Positions 39,101 through 48,700 of a stretch of DNA of 64,000 bases are shown piece by piece. The position numbers were made by a program, and so were the translations under genes. Location of the stretch: positions 37,590 to 101,589 of the forward strand of contig BQKZ01000316.1 of NCBI GenBank assembly GCA_036244855.1. Direction: 5' to 3'. The notes below the pieces were generated by a model. It saw only the letters and a list, made by a program, of their open reading frames with translations, was not told the origin of the DNA and did not search any database. This DNA comes from Temnopleurus reevesii (Eukaryota > Echinodermata > Echinoidea > Temnopleuroida > Temnopleuridae). Numbering within the stretch: the first letter of the stretch is position 1; each line of letters starts with the position of its first letter.

Positions 39101-39421
39101 ATAAAGACATGCCAAAATAAATAATTTTCCAGTAAAAATGCATTTTCTATCTGAATTCATCTATCCATGCTATAGTATTGCAACTACATGTAGACCTATT
39201 TGTTTTGCTAGACACAAGCATAAACGATCCGAATATGTTACTCATCAAACTCAAGCCAGCACCACCAGCGCAGCGCTTCTTTGGTCTGCTGTCGCTGCGG
39301 CAATCCGACAAAAGGTATGTACCCTTCCGATCCGTAACAATATTACTTACCTTGGATTGTGCATATAAACATCACCATTTACCACTACGACGACCGCTAG
39401 CACTGCTAGAAGTATCTTCAT
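26692..39421 (-). CDS. DD3-3-like protein, membrane-anchored paralogue (14 exons, 767 codons, in-frame TGA)
   Basis: Exons on the minus strand: 39421-39351, 37364-37311, 36353-36267, 35031-34936, 34419-34281, 33808-33692, 33136-32969, 32526-32321, 31579-31478, 30802-30650, 30197-30027, 29339-29104, 27838-27622, 27178-26692. Every junction is GT/AG and all phases agree. The product has a signal peptide (1 to about 16), the DD3-3 family start [50 protein letters not shown], a [16 protein letters not shown] block, [12 protein letters not shown] and [14 protein letters not shown] 160-residue C-terminal extension follows, with a membrane span at about 730-751 and a 16-residue cytoplasmic tail. The family is named after a developmentally regulated Dictyostelium protein; its molecular role is unknown. 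As given, codon 51 is TGA (36328-36326) where the paralogue has AGA, so the reading frame is broken once. No other defect was seen. Confidence 0.88.
27622..27838 (-). CDS. Anchored DD3-3 gene, exon 13
   Basis: Codes [20 protein letters not shown] and the conserved [16 protein letters not shown]. The secreted paralogue ends shortly after this block; here the sequence runs on with [19 protein letters not shown]. Confidence 0.92.
28060..28565 (-). mobile_element. Fragment of a non-LTR retrotransposon reverse transcriptase
   Basis: On the minus strand the frame reads RLDYG, a stop, then [20 protein letters not shown] and [20 protein letters not shown], the usual thumb/C-terminal part of CR1/jockey-type LINE reverse transcriptases. 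A shifted frame further on gives [17 protein letters not shown] and [13 protein letters not shown] residues. Stops and frameshifts show it is dead. It lies in intron 12 of the anchored DD3-3 gene, in the same orientation. Confidence 0.8.
28845..28870. repeat. Short dispersed repeat, GTGGCAGCAGTGGGATGCATC
   Basis: The same 20-odd bases recur at 31316-31340 (with GCGG for GCAG), and a related complement with a tRNA-like T-arm lies at 51250-51276. Probably ends of a tRNA-derived SINE. Confidence 0.45.
29104..29339 (-). CDS. Anchored DD3-3 gene, exon 12
   Basis: Codes [35 protein letters not shown] and [19 protein letters not shown] is shared with the paralogue; the middle part differs. Confidence 0.9.
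30027..30197 (-). CDS. Anchored DD3-3 gene, exon 11
   Basis: Codes [20 protein letters not shown], then [20 protein letters not shown], and ends at GCACA/GTAAGT. The paralogue splits this block over two exons. Confidence 0.92.
30650..30802 (-). CDS. Anchored DD3-3 gene, exon 10
   Basis: Codes [20 protein letters not shown] and [17 protein letters not shown], the latter shared with exon 9 of the paralogue. Confidence 0.92.
31316..31460. repeat. Possible SINE remnant
   Basis: Begins with GTGGCAGCGGTGGGATGCATC and ends about 130 bases later in AAATAAATTTCAATTCAATT, a tail of short A/T-rich units typical of SINE or LINE 3' ends. Lies in intron 9 of the anchored DD3-3 gene, just upstream of the exon 9 donor in genomic order. 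Confidence 0.4.
31478..31579 (-). CDS. Anchored DD3-3 gene, exon 9
   Basis: Codes [20 protein letters not shown] and a short acidic stretch ending LDVYT. Phase 2 at both ends. Confidence 0.9.
32321..32526 (-). CDS. Anchored DD3-3 gene, exon 8
   Basis: Begins [20 protein letters not shown] and contains [17 protein letters not shown] and ESCALRLR. Matches exon 7 of the paralogue, including the region of that copy's in-frame TAA, where this copy is intact. Confidence 0.92.
32969..33136 (-). CDS. Anchored DD3-3 gene, exon 7
   Basis: 56 codons beginning [20 protein letters not shown] and ending ITQEACE at GTGAG/GTAAGA. Confidence 0.9.
33692..33808 (-). CDS. Anchored DD3-3 gene, exon 6
   Basis: Codes [20 protein letters not shown], then [19 protein letters not shown]. 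One of the best-conserved blocks between the two copies. Confidence 0.92.
34281..34419 (-). CDS. Anchored DD3-3 gene, exon 5
   Basis: Codes [20 protein letters not shown], then a Tyr/Asn-rich stretch ending LFTADQ at GATCAG/GTAAGA. LFTADQ is shared with exon 5 of the paralogue. Confidence 0.9.
34936..35031 (-). CDS. Anchored DD3-3 gene, exon 4
   Basis: Codes [18 protein letters not shown], then [13 protein letters not shown]. Carries the family TNQH-CG and QYMC motifs. Ends ACCAC/GTGAGT. Confidence 0.9.
36267..36353 (-). CDS. Anchored DD3-3 gene, exon 3, contains in-frame TGA
   Basis: 87 bases, phase 2 at both ends. Reads MFDSQNNN, then TGA at 36328-36326, then [19 protein letters not shown]. 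The paralogue reads [10 protein letters not shown] at this point, with AGA. Skipping this exon would keep the frame. Confidence 0.85.
37311..37364 (-). CDS. Anchored DD3-3 gene, exon 2
   Basis: 54 bases after a TTTATTTCAG acceptor, coding [17 protein letters not shown]. Ends AACAG/GTGAGA. The paralogue has this sequence joined to exon 1. Confidence 0.88.
37863..37942. mobile_element. 80-bp TTAA-flanked palindromic element
   Basis: TTAACCCATTGACTCC on the left and GTAGTCAAAGGGTTAA on the right, both ending in TTAA. Degenerate copies lie at 47281-47353 and 57384-57455, sharing TTATGTAATTCCCATAGACT and TTTGTACA. It lies in intron 1 of the anchored DD3-3 gene. Confidence 0.7.
38779..38880. repeat. 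Dispersed repeat with TAATAATAATGAACAGC and TTTATAGCGC
   Basis: An (AAT)n start followed by CAGCTTTTATAGCGCTTATC and CAATTGCAGCATTATTACCC. This pattern resembles the 3' end of a widespread deuterostome non-LTR or SINE family, recognised from general experience only. Confidence 0.4.
39351..39421 (-). CDS. Anchored DD3-3 gene, exon 1
   Basis: Start ATG, hydrophobic signal peptide rich in Val and Leu, then NGDVYMHNP; ends CCAAG/GTAAGT in phase 2. Mature protein probably starts near Gly16/Asp17, as in the paralogue. Confidence 0.9.
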
Positions 39422-39520
39422 CTTGTCTACTAACACTGTTTAAAATTTGAAGGAATGTATGATAATATTCTGCTTTTCCACAGCGATAAGTGAGCCCGCT
39501 CACTTGGACGTCTGCGAAAC

Positions 39521-39530
39521 TATATATTTC
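39521..39530 (-). promoter_or_regulatory. TATA-like element upstream of the anchored DD3-3 gene
   Basis: GAAATATATAG on the minus strand about 100 bases before the ATG at 39421. Spacing would give a 5' UTR of about 70 bases. AT-rich background makes this tentative. Confidence 0.35.
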
Positions 39531-42500
39531 GTCGATTACCCAAATTTTGTATTCGTTCACCGAGTTTGGAGATGTGGGAAGGTCCACATGTCACTCAAAC
39601 GGAGTAAACAATAGGACATTGTGCAGAGGTCTTGGTGAATGGACAATAATGCTCCGCAAAGCAGAAAATAGGTTATCTGTAAAGTGGTGATATTAAACAA
39701 AATTTGCTTGGATAACGTATTCGTTGGAGATCATAAAGCATCCAAGATCTATTATTAATCCAAATTAAATATATGTACCTAATATATATTCATAATCATA
39801 ACTTCATAGTCATTTTTCAATGATTGTGTAATGGGCGTTTACAAAAAGTAACACCGCGTCACATCCAATGGAAGAGCATATTCATGCGCCTTACGCCAAG
39901 AAGGAAATTACACGCTCTCTGAGTTATGTTTCCGCGTTCCAACGAATTCAAACTAAAATCCTCAAAAGGAGCCAAAAGCAGGCACCCCATTGTGCCTCCG
40001 GATTTGTTCACAAAAATCACAATGATATAATTACCGAGACTGAATTACATAAAGTTTAGAAAAGGGGAAAAATTCCTGCTAATCATTCATCAAAATATCA
40101 TTTTCCAACCAATTCATATTTCACACTCGACTTATCGACTTAAATCCGATCAAATCAGCAGCTAATACGATCAGGGGACTCTTAAATACAGGAATATGGA
40201 AAAGTATTGCTCTTTTGACATCGTAAATAATCGAGACTAGACTGAAGATGAAATGTAAATAACCCGTCATCCTCTGATTCTATTTTCAGTAAATTGTTAT
40301 TATCATTATGTATTTACTTTAAATTCATGTACTACTCTACTTTAAACTGGTAGTTATAATGCAAATGCTCTATAAAACTAAGAGTAAATTGTAATATACT
40401 CGTAGATCTATGAAATAGTAGACTAATTGCCGCTATTGCTTAATTCGATAATTAAAGAGATCAAAAGTTTTGTTTTACTATATAGGGAATATTGGAAATG
40501 AATGCTAAAATTACAGGTGGAAATCGGACTTTGTCAACTCCATAACATTGTTGAGATATACCGTATGTTAATTGATTCTGTTCTATCGAACTCTCCGTGA
40601 AGCTGTCATTCTGATAATTTTTCTGGCGTAATAAAACCAACATTTTAATATAATGATTATGTAAACACGCCAATTTGATGCCTTGCTTGTCAAAATTAAT
40701 AGTTCGACCACATACCAATGACTTATTAACCGCTTATGGTTCATAATAAGAACTTTGTCAACATATTCTTATAGTTCTATGATGAATCAATGCAAATCAC
40801 CGTGAGCATGCAGAAGGGACCATTGGACATGTTGGAAGGGACAAATACGGGTGGACAATTTGAACAACTTCGTTGAAATATTCATAATAGGTAGATACAC
40901 ACAAAAGAAAAGTATCTCCTTCTTATTCTGATTAAATATGTCAAACAGACGTCGCATAATGGATTGTGATGGTACATGTACTTTCTTTCGTGTCTATCTA
41001 GCTATTATGAGTACTTGAATGAAGTTGTTTTAATTTTGTCCAAAATCCTTTGTCTCGTTCTGCTCATAGTGAATGGAGACGGTATTCTGATTTTCTGGGA
41101 TATTATGACACACAATTTTGTTTCATGCAAGGGACGACTGCCCTGGCTGTCAGACCCCATTGGACATTATTTAGTTGGAAGCCTATCTATGTTTATTCCT
41201 CGAATTTTATCCTTGACTCTCAAGGTGCAATCACCATGAATTAAGTTGTGCGTTTCATTTCAAATGGTATCTTTCAAATATAACAGTTTCATGCCACAGT
41301 ACCGTTTCTCTCCCGTTACTTCATGAAAACTTGAATATCATTCGCAAGTGCACTTACTAATATAGGGCAAACGAAATTCTTTCCCCAACAACTTATATGA
41401 TTATCTTTCATTTGCTTCCGGATGAGCATTATTCTACGAATATATAAATGTATTAAAGATGATAATAATAACACGCAAACAAACAATTAAGTAACAAAGC
41501 AATCAGTCAAATGGAAGTCATAAACTCAAATCAACCATGATGTTTTACATGCAAGGATTGCTTTTGAAATTGGCATCGTTTTTGTCCCCAGTATTAACTT
41601 TGTCTACGCGTTGATATCCGATTAATGGGAACCCTCCCTGGCATTATGTATTATTAAGTGAAGAAAATTCAGATGAACAACCTGAAATGTGAGCGAATTC
41701 GGACAATTCAAAAGTTATGATTTTAGATTTCTATATCACAATCCCTGTCGTGTGGTCGGAAACTTTGTCAAAATCTGTGACTTGCTAGCGGGCAACTCCC
41801 CATCCAGTTTGCACATCAATCTTTAAAAGAACCCGGACTCTAAAATTAGAATAAGGGTTCAATATGAATCTGTCTAAAATAAATGCAGAATCAATGAATG
41901 CATGAAAAACGCGAGAACGAAAAATCAACATTTTGCTGATTTTTCTGACTCTTTTAGAAGTAAATGCGAAATTCGGAATGCAGAATGAATAAGACTTGTC
42001 CGACAACACGTCAAAGTTTATTTCAAAGTTTAAAATATTACAGATCCCCATCAACAACAGGGATCGTGCTATCCTTGAGAATTTGAAAACTTTTGAAAAG
42101 ATCGTCCGATTTTGCTCAAAATTTCACAACTTGTTCATCTGAATTTTCTCGATCCATTCAAAGACAGTAATTCCAGGCAGACACTGGCAGAGCTGGTGTG
42201 GGTTCCCCTTTAAATGTGATAAACAAAATGCCATTGCATTATAAATGTATACCTTATTATCCATATGGTCCAATGGAGAGTATCCGACCGTTGTTATTAT
42301 CTTGTTGTTGTTTAGAATATTTTTTCTTCAGTTTACGATGTTTTATAAGCTTACAAAAACCCGTTCGGCAAATAATACTTTGGGTACTTGGTCTAATAAT
42401 ACAGTAGGAAGATTTGGCGCTAATAAAACATGTTAGGTTAGGAAGCTTGCAACAGAAGCAAGTATAGATCGATGCATCCAAACCAGCATACTTTTCACAG

Positions 42501-43229
42501 GACCAAATTTATTGTATTATATTGTACTTTATTTCCAACTTTAAAAAGACATATAACATATAACATAATACGAAATCAAAACACATTTGACAAATTTACA
42601 TATGTAAAAATAATTTGCAATTAAAGATTGGCTGGATTGCCCTTTCAGAACTTAAATAAATACCTTTGTTCTTCCAAGGGGTCCAGATATAAAATAAATA
42701 ATTATGGTAAATTAATAATTATCAGGGGCCAAATGAAACCTGATTACCTTAAAACAATCTAAGTAAGACGCAAGTATGATAAATTATCTGATGACAGCAT
42801 AAGAAGCCAACATTGTGACTTGCAATTAGTAAGATAAAATATAACGGCACATGCAACAAATTACTGAAAGTTTGCGTATTTCGGTGCCTTCCAAAAGTGC
42901 TTCACTTTCTTTAATAGCGATTGCTTGAAATTTATTTTCAGAAGCCAAGAGGAAAATGGATTTAAAATCAATAGCAATTTTCAATTTCATTCCCCATACC
43001 CAGGATAAGACCCTAGTGGGTGGGGCCCGACCAACTTGAATTTTTGTAATGCCCCCCCCCCCCCTTCCTCTAGTACTTGACAAGCAAAACAAAAAATAAG
43101 AAAAGAAAAGAAAAGAGAAGGGGATAACAAGCTTCTCATTTCTTTGCCAGAATAAACGCCTCAAATATTCATAATCAAGGAACAACAGGTGGTCATTAAG
43201 GAAAAGTAAATGTGCCCGATGGGATCGCC

Positions 43230-43400
43230 CTCCTGATGACGCATGAATTGTCTCGCCAAATAAGGAAGATTTTTGGTAATTACGTCATTCTGTGAGGCCA
43301 GCTTTGTGACTGATGGTTCGGGAGGTTTCAACTTCTGTTCATTCCTTTCTAAGCCCCGCCTACTTTTGACTGGAACTACTTTCTGTAGTGGTTGTGATAT
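43230..43400 (+). promoter_or_regulatory. Candidate promoter of the secreted DD3-3 gene
   Basis: Within 130 bases are TGATGACGCA (43234-43243), a perfect CArG box CCAAATAAGG (43256-43265), a CRE-like TTACGTCA (43280-43287) and CCCCGCC (43354-43360). It lies just upstream of a good splice donor at 43475/43476. Such clustering is unusual for this AT-rich region. Confidence 0.5.
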
Positions 43401-43475
43401 ATCCCGAATATACTGACAAAAACATCGATATTGTTATCAAGTTGCTGAGCAAGAGCAAACGCGCTGACAAATTGG
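43400..43475 (+). other. Candidate non-coding first exon of the secreted DD3-3 gene
   Basis: Ends AATTGG/GTAAGT at 43475. The only nearby acceptor in the right place is TATTCTTCAG at 45581-45590, eleven bases before the start codon. The 5' limit is unknown; 43400 is a guess. Confidence 0.4.
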
Positions 43476-44993
43476 GTAAGTTTGCGTTAAATGTTTTATG
43501 TATTTTTTATATTATTGATAATAATATATTATATATCTCGTGTTAATGTCGCAAATATCGTGATTATTCTATAATGTTGATTGTCTGAATTTATGATGTT
43601 AATATTATTACATAGCCCCACATATGGAGGTGCATGTACTGACTATACAAGATAGTGACGCTTTACTTGTTTGCTGTTTCATTTCACTGTTGAAAACTTA
43701 TATTTTGTTTGTGTATAATATATGGATATGAAACGTTTGAATATATATGCCGTACCATTTATTAATAACATTTAACGAAGAAAATAGCCTGTTGAACGTA
43801 TGGAACATATTCCTGGATGTGGTTAATAATATTGTAGTGAGTGATACATGATAATATTATAAGTCATATTGGAAATACTGTTTTTCAAACTGTTAGCTCA
43901 GAGTGTTAATAATCGAAAAATAGGAAAGGAAGGGAGCAATGATTAGAAAGATAGAGAGATACAGAAGAAACAAAAACACGGCCCCTGTGGGTGAATAGGA
44001 TGGGTTCTGACATGAAGGGAAACTTGGAAAAGTCCAATCTTGATTTAATGTCTAGGTCTGGGCAAAAAAAAAATTATTACGAGCAGAAAAATAAGACAAA
44101 CATATTTTTAAAAATTGAAGCGAAATATACACTGAAATGAAGAAAGTTTATTCAATAGTGTTATGATTTTTATCATGCAATTATCTTGTTTACCCCCCCC
44201 CCCTTCAACTTGACATTTTCAATGCAAAAGAACCCAACTTTTTTCTGACGATAAAGATAAGTACATAGTGATGTTTATTTCCAACACTTTGTACTTTAGA
44301 ATAATGTGCATTTATGGGTAAAAACAGTAAGTTACAATAAGGTAATAGTTGAGGTGTGCATATATAATTACGTATATATGTAAATATTCAGAATTGAATG
44401 ATACACGCCCATAAACTACATCCTTTCCTTTTAGAAGTTGCCAATTTGCATGAATAATCACTGTAAAGTTATATCCTTGAAATACTCTCAACTTTCTTTA
44501 TTGTCTGATTTGCTTCAAACATTTGTTTATATGTTCACCCGATTTTCTGCTTTAAAACAATGGAAGATATTTGTGCCCCAAACCAAGTCTTTAATCCATA
44601 TTTGTCTGATGGCAATACTTCCAAATGAGCCTGTCACCAATAGATAGCTGACACACTTGAGTCTGTTGTAAAAAAAAAAAAAACATTACAAAAAAAAAAC
44701 ATTGAAGGCTTGATTTTAAAAACGATTTGCGAATACAAAACAAAAGAATGATAAGCACTCTGACAAAAAAAGAGTACAACAATGTCAATGTATGAAATAA
44801 ACATTATTTTCGGCTAGGCAGTATTACAGTCTTCTTTGGTAACATTTTTATAGGAAGAGTGAAGTTCCTTTCCTTCATAATTTCTGAGTGGTTTTATTAA
44901 TGATTTCTATTTTATTGTCGCTTCAATCCTTAGCTCATTTGCAAAACATGCATTTAGGGTGAAAAATTCAGTAATTTCATCACCATCATCATA

Positions 44994-45068
44994 TGCTAGG
45001 ATATCAATAGATGATTCTGACTTCATTTGGCTTATCAGAATTAGGTAGTCCTATTGATATCCCGGCAT
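44994..45068. repeat. 75-bp hairpin
   Basis: TAGGATATCAATAG (from 44997) and CTATTGATATCC (45051-45062) pair, with inner ATTCTGA / TCAGAAT also pairing. Located 0.5 kb upstream of the coding start of the secreted gene, inside its putative 5' UTR intron. Confidence 0.65.
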
Positions 45069-45601
45069 ATTTGCAAATTCTGAATCCCTGCCCATGCCTG
45101 CATCCAAGAAATAAAAACCCAGGGATCTACCCAACTGTGTGATTTGGTGCCCCACTTATCGATAGCCTGATAAGCAGCCAAAAACAAGGATCCCAGAATC
45201 ATGCTTTACACACCTATAGGAGCAGACAAACAAACAAAAAAGGGACCTCATTTCAAACTTTGTGCTCCCTGAGGAGTGACAAGCAAAATAGAAAAACATA
45301 CAATTTTGCACCCCATTTAATCTGAGATTTTGTTCCCCCTTTTTCCTTTTTGTGACCAAGTCCACAACCCCCCCCTCCCCCATATTTGTCCATATGCATA
45401 TGTGTAAAAAAAAAAATGTGTCCAGAGGAAAAATGAGTTCTGGCTAAAACAGTTTGATAGATTGAACCAAGTACTATCAACCTCCCACATGGAGAATGTT
45501 GATTAGCTACAAAGAGGGAGGATATTCCACATTGCTTTCTTTGAAAATAAATATGAATTTCTGTACATATTATATTCTTTTATTCTTCAGATTCAACCAA
45601 G

Positions 45602-45751
45602 ATGATTCCAAGGGGAGCTTACCTAGTCTTATTTTCCCTCTTTCTGAGGGTACAAGGAGATGTGTACCTTCACAATCCTAGAGGTTCTAATAACAGACTC
45701 AATGAGAATACAGCCAACAGACAGAATGCCAACAGGGCATTCGATTCACAG
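45602..45751 (+). CDS. Secreted DD3-3 gene, exon 1 (coding)
   Basis: 50 codons: signal peptide [19 protein letters not shown], then [20 protein letters not shown] and RAFDSQ. Combines what the other copy splits over its first two exons and the start of its third. Donor CAG/GTCAGA. Confidence 0.9.
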
Positions 45752-48700
45752 GTCAGATTTTTACCCTTGCTCCAGTAATTTTGAAGATAAGATTATCACA
45801 TGAGAAAATGCTCTTATCAAGTGAAAGAAAAGTATGGTTAACATGGTATTCTAGCATGCTGCTGTATAAGAATACATTAGGTTGATAAATCACTTTGTTT
45901 TAAAGGGTATCTGAGGTAAAATGTTTTAAAAAATTATGGCATTTTTACATGAAATTATCCCAAAATAACCGTTCTGGACATTGTATGGATTACTAGTTAA
46001 GGAGTTAGAACAAATAAATGTTTCTTTCATGATCGACACACAGAAGTTAAAACCAAGTTAGGCTCTGTGGGTTGCTTTTTAAATCATGCATGTTCTTTGT
46101 GCACACGTCCCTATTTGCTTTATTTTACCTGGAAGCTAGTCTGCGAACTAGTTCTCTATTTTCATCATGAGGAACGTTCAGTTTTAATTATTCAATATCT
46201 AAAAAGCTAAACACCTTTATCGTGTGATGTATATTACCGACTAACAAAGTATTATTTTTGGCCTCAGCTTCTCTTTAAAGGTGATTATGGCAACATACTT
46301 TCTGGCATTGTTCTTATTTTAGTTAATTATTTTATGTTTCTTATATTTTGATGCAGAATAACAACAGAGGAGGATACAATGTTGGTGAAATCAACGCCAA
46401 TGGCAACACACAAGAAGAAAACCAGTATAGGATGGTAGGTATTTTTTACATTATTGTACTTGCCAATAATATATCTATCTTTGATCACATGATGAAGCGA
46501 TAAAGCCGTCTATAACAGGTACAGTGTACTTCAAAATTATTTCTTGCCTGTTATTATAAAGCTGAAGACAAAGGGATCACAGTAAGATCACTGGACTATA
46601 TCTATTGTTATCCACTTATCTAACAGGTAGCAAAGAATTAAAATTACATCTGTACATCTAGTCAAACTCTTTCTAGTTGTTAGAAACTAGCAAATAAATG
46701 TGATTGTGAAACAGTCAGTTTGATTGGCAGAGGGAGAGGGTGCCTTGTTAAAACCAAATGCTCAGTAGTTTTCAACACCTGGTGATAATACAAAGCATCT
46801 CATATTTTTCTGTAAATAATTTGATATTCCAATTCTATCAACTATAACTTTAATAATACAAAATGAAAAAGATAAATTGTTGGCCAAATGATATTTGAAT
46901 ACTGCAGAAACTTTAACACCTGTTTTAAATCGTGAAAATATTCTTGAATGGTCCTTAAGTATTAGCTGATTAAAATGTTATCCTACCATTTTTAGCAAGA
47001 ATTTTGATAAAGCATGATTGGAAAGGACACCGATGACGAGACCTAGAAAGTTTACGTACATTGGGGTGTCTGACAGGTTATTATTATTTTTTCTGGCTTC
47101 AGCCTTGTTTTTTATTTATTTTATTATATATGGTGCCTCAGCTCAGGATGCTCTTACATCATGAAGCAGGAAGTAATTTACACAATGCAAGTTTTGTAGA
47201 GGAATCCATCATGATATTAGGGATAATGAGTTTAGAGTATACCAGAACAGTGAACAATTTCTTCCAATTAAGTCTGGTTAAAAAGACTTCGACTCCGAAA
47301 TTATGTAATTCCCATAGACTTTGTACACAGACTAACTGGCAGTGGGTTGAGTAACAAGCACAAAATACAAATGCATGGTTCTGGATCATTAGGTCTAGAT
47401 GTCAAAATGCCCCCAGTTTCTGTTGAATAATCCAGCATCGTCCCAAGTATTATTTGGGTATAAATGACGTGATTGAAGGAAGAATTGATGAGGAAAATGA
47501 AGACATTTTCTTTGAAGTGTCCGTCAAATTAGTGTTGAAAAAGCCAATTCAGTTATAACGTCAGAATTATTTGTTAAAGGATACTCAAGGATGCTGTTAC
47601 ATCACGAAGCAGGAAGTATTTACACCAAGTAATTTATGTAAAGAATCTGCTTTAATGTGGCTTAATGAGTTTAGACTCATCAACACCATGTTACCAAGAC
47701 ACTGAACAAACTATGAAGACTTGGTGAAAAGAAGCAGGAAAGAAGATGCACACAGAAAGAAAAGAAAGGTCCTAATAGGAACCTATTTTATTGTAGTTCT
47801 TGTCTGTGTCCGTGATTAGATGAGGTCAGTGAGTTTTAAGATGGTGGACAATAGAGGTATTATTGTGTGAGTCAGTTTGAAAGGACAGTGGTCTTTTGTG
47901 ATGGCATGGTTGATTGAGTCTCACTACTTCCTGGTACTGATTAGATAACCAATCCGGAACCATATAGGGTCAATGCTGGAATCAACCCCCATACTGGTGA
48001 TCAATCAATGAGAGGATTAAAACTGTGATGCTTCTTTTTTTCATGTCAGTTATAACAAAAATATGACGGAGCATGGTATGGTGAACTGTTCCATGTCAGC
48101 GAATGTACAAAATTGTTCCAAAAAGTTGTCCATGGAATGTCATGGGCATTGTACTAGCAGCCACAAATTTGATGACTGCTTGCATGTTTGATAAAGCCAT
48201 GATATTTGGCTTTAAAATTTCTAGGCAAATTGTTTCTTTACTGTTGAATACAATACTGATCGATATAAGCCTCAGGAAGTTTTATGTTTATTATAATTTT
48301 ACTACTTCTCTCTAAATATCGATTTGAGGGCTGAAAAATCCTGAAACATGACTGATCAAGCCATACTTTTCTGAGATTTTATAGAACACAAAAAGTGGTC
48401 AATTTTTAATTGATTAAGTCAACTGTACCCCATTCATGTAGCTGTAGATTTGTACTTCTCCCTCTTTCAAGCAAAAACCAAATTAAAAACCAAAATCACA
48501 ATTGTGTGAATTAATTTTTGGTGCATTTTCTAGCTTGAACAGATGGCTGAAATAATTACTTTGAAAGGCACTATGACATATAACCATTACAATATTTTCT
48601 CAGTCAAAATCAACAATTAAAAAATATCTCTTCTTGAGTATGGGCAAACCTAGAGATGTATTGTACAGTGCTATTATGTACAGAGCCATCACATTTTATC

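Larger units (their letters stand above)
39422..45601. other. Divergent intergenic region between the two DD3-3 genes
   Basis: 6.2 kb separating the two start codons. Both promoters must lie here. The 43.23-43.48 kb part is the most promoter-like. No other gene is supported. A 75-bp hairpin lies at 44994-45068; C-runs lie at 43051-43064 and near 44193. Confidence 0.65.
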
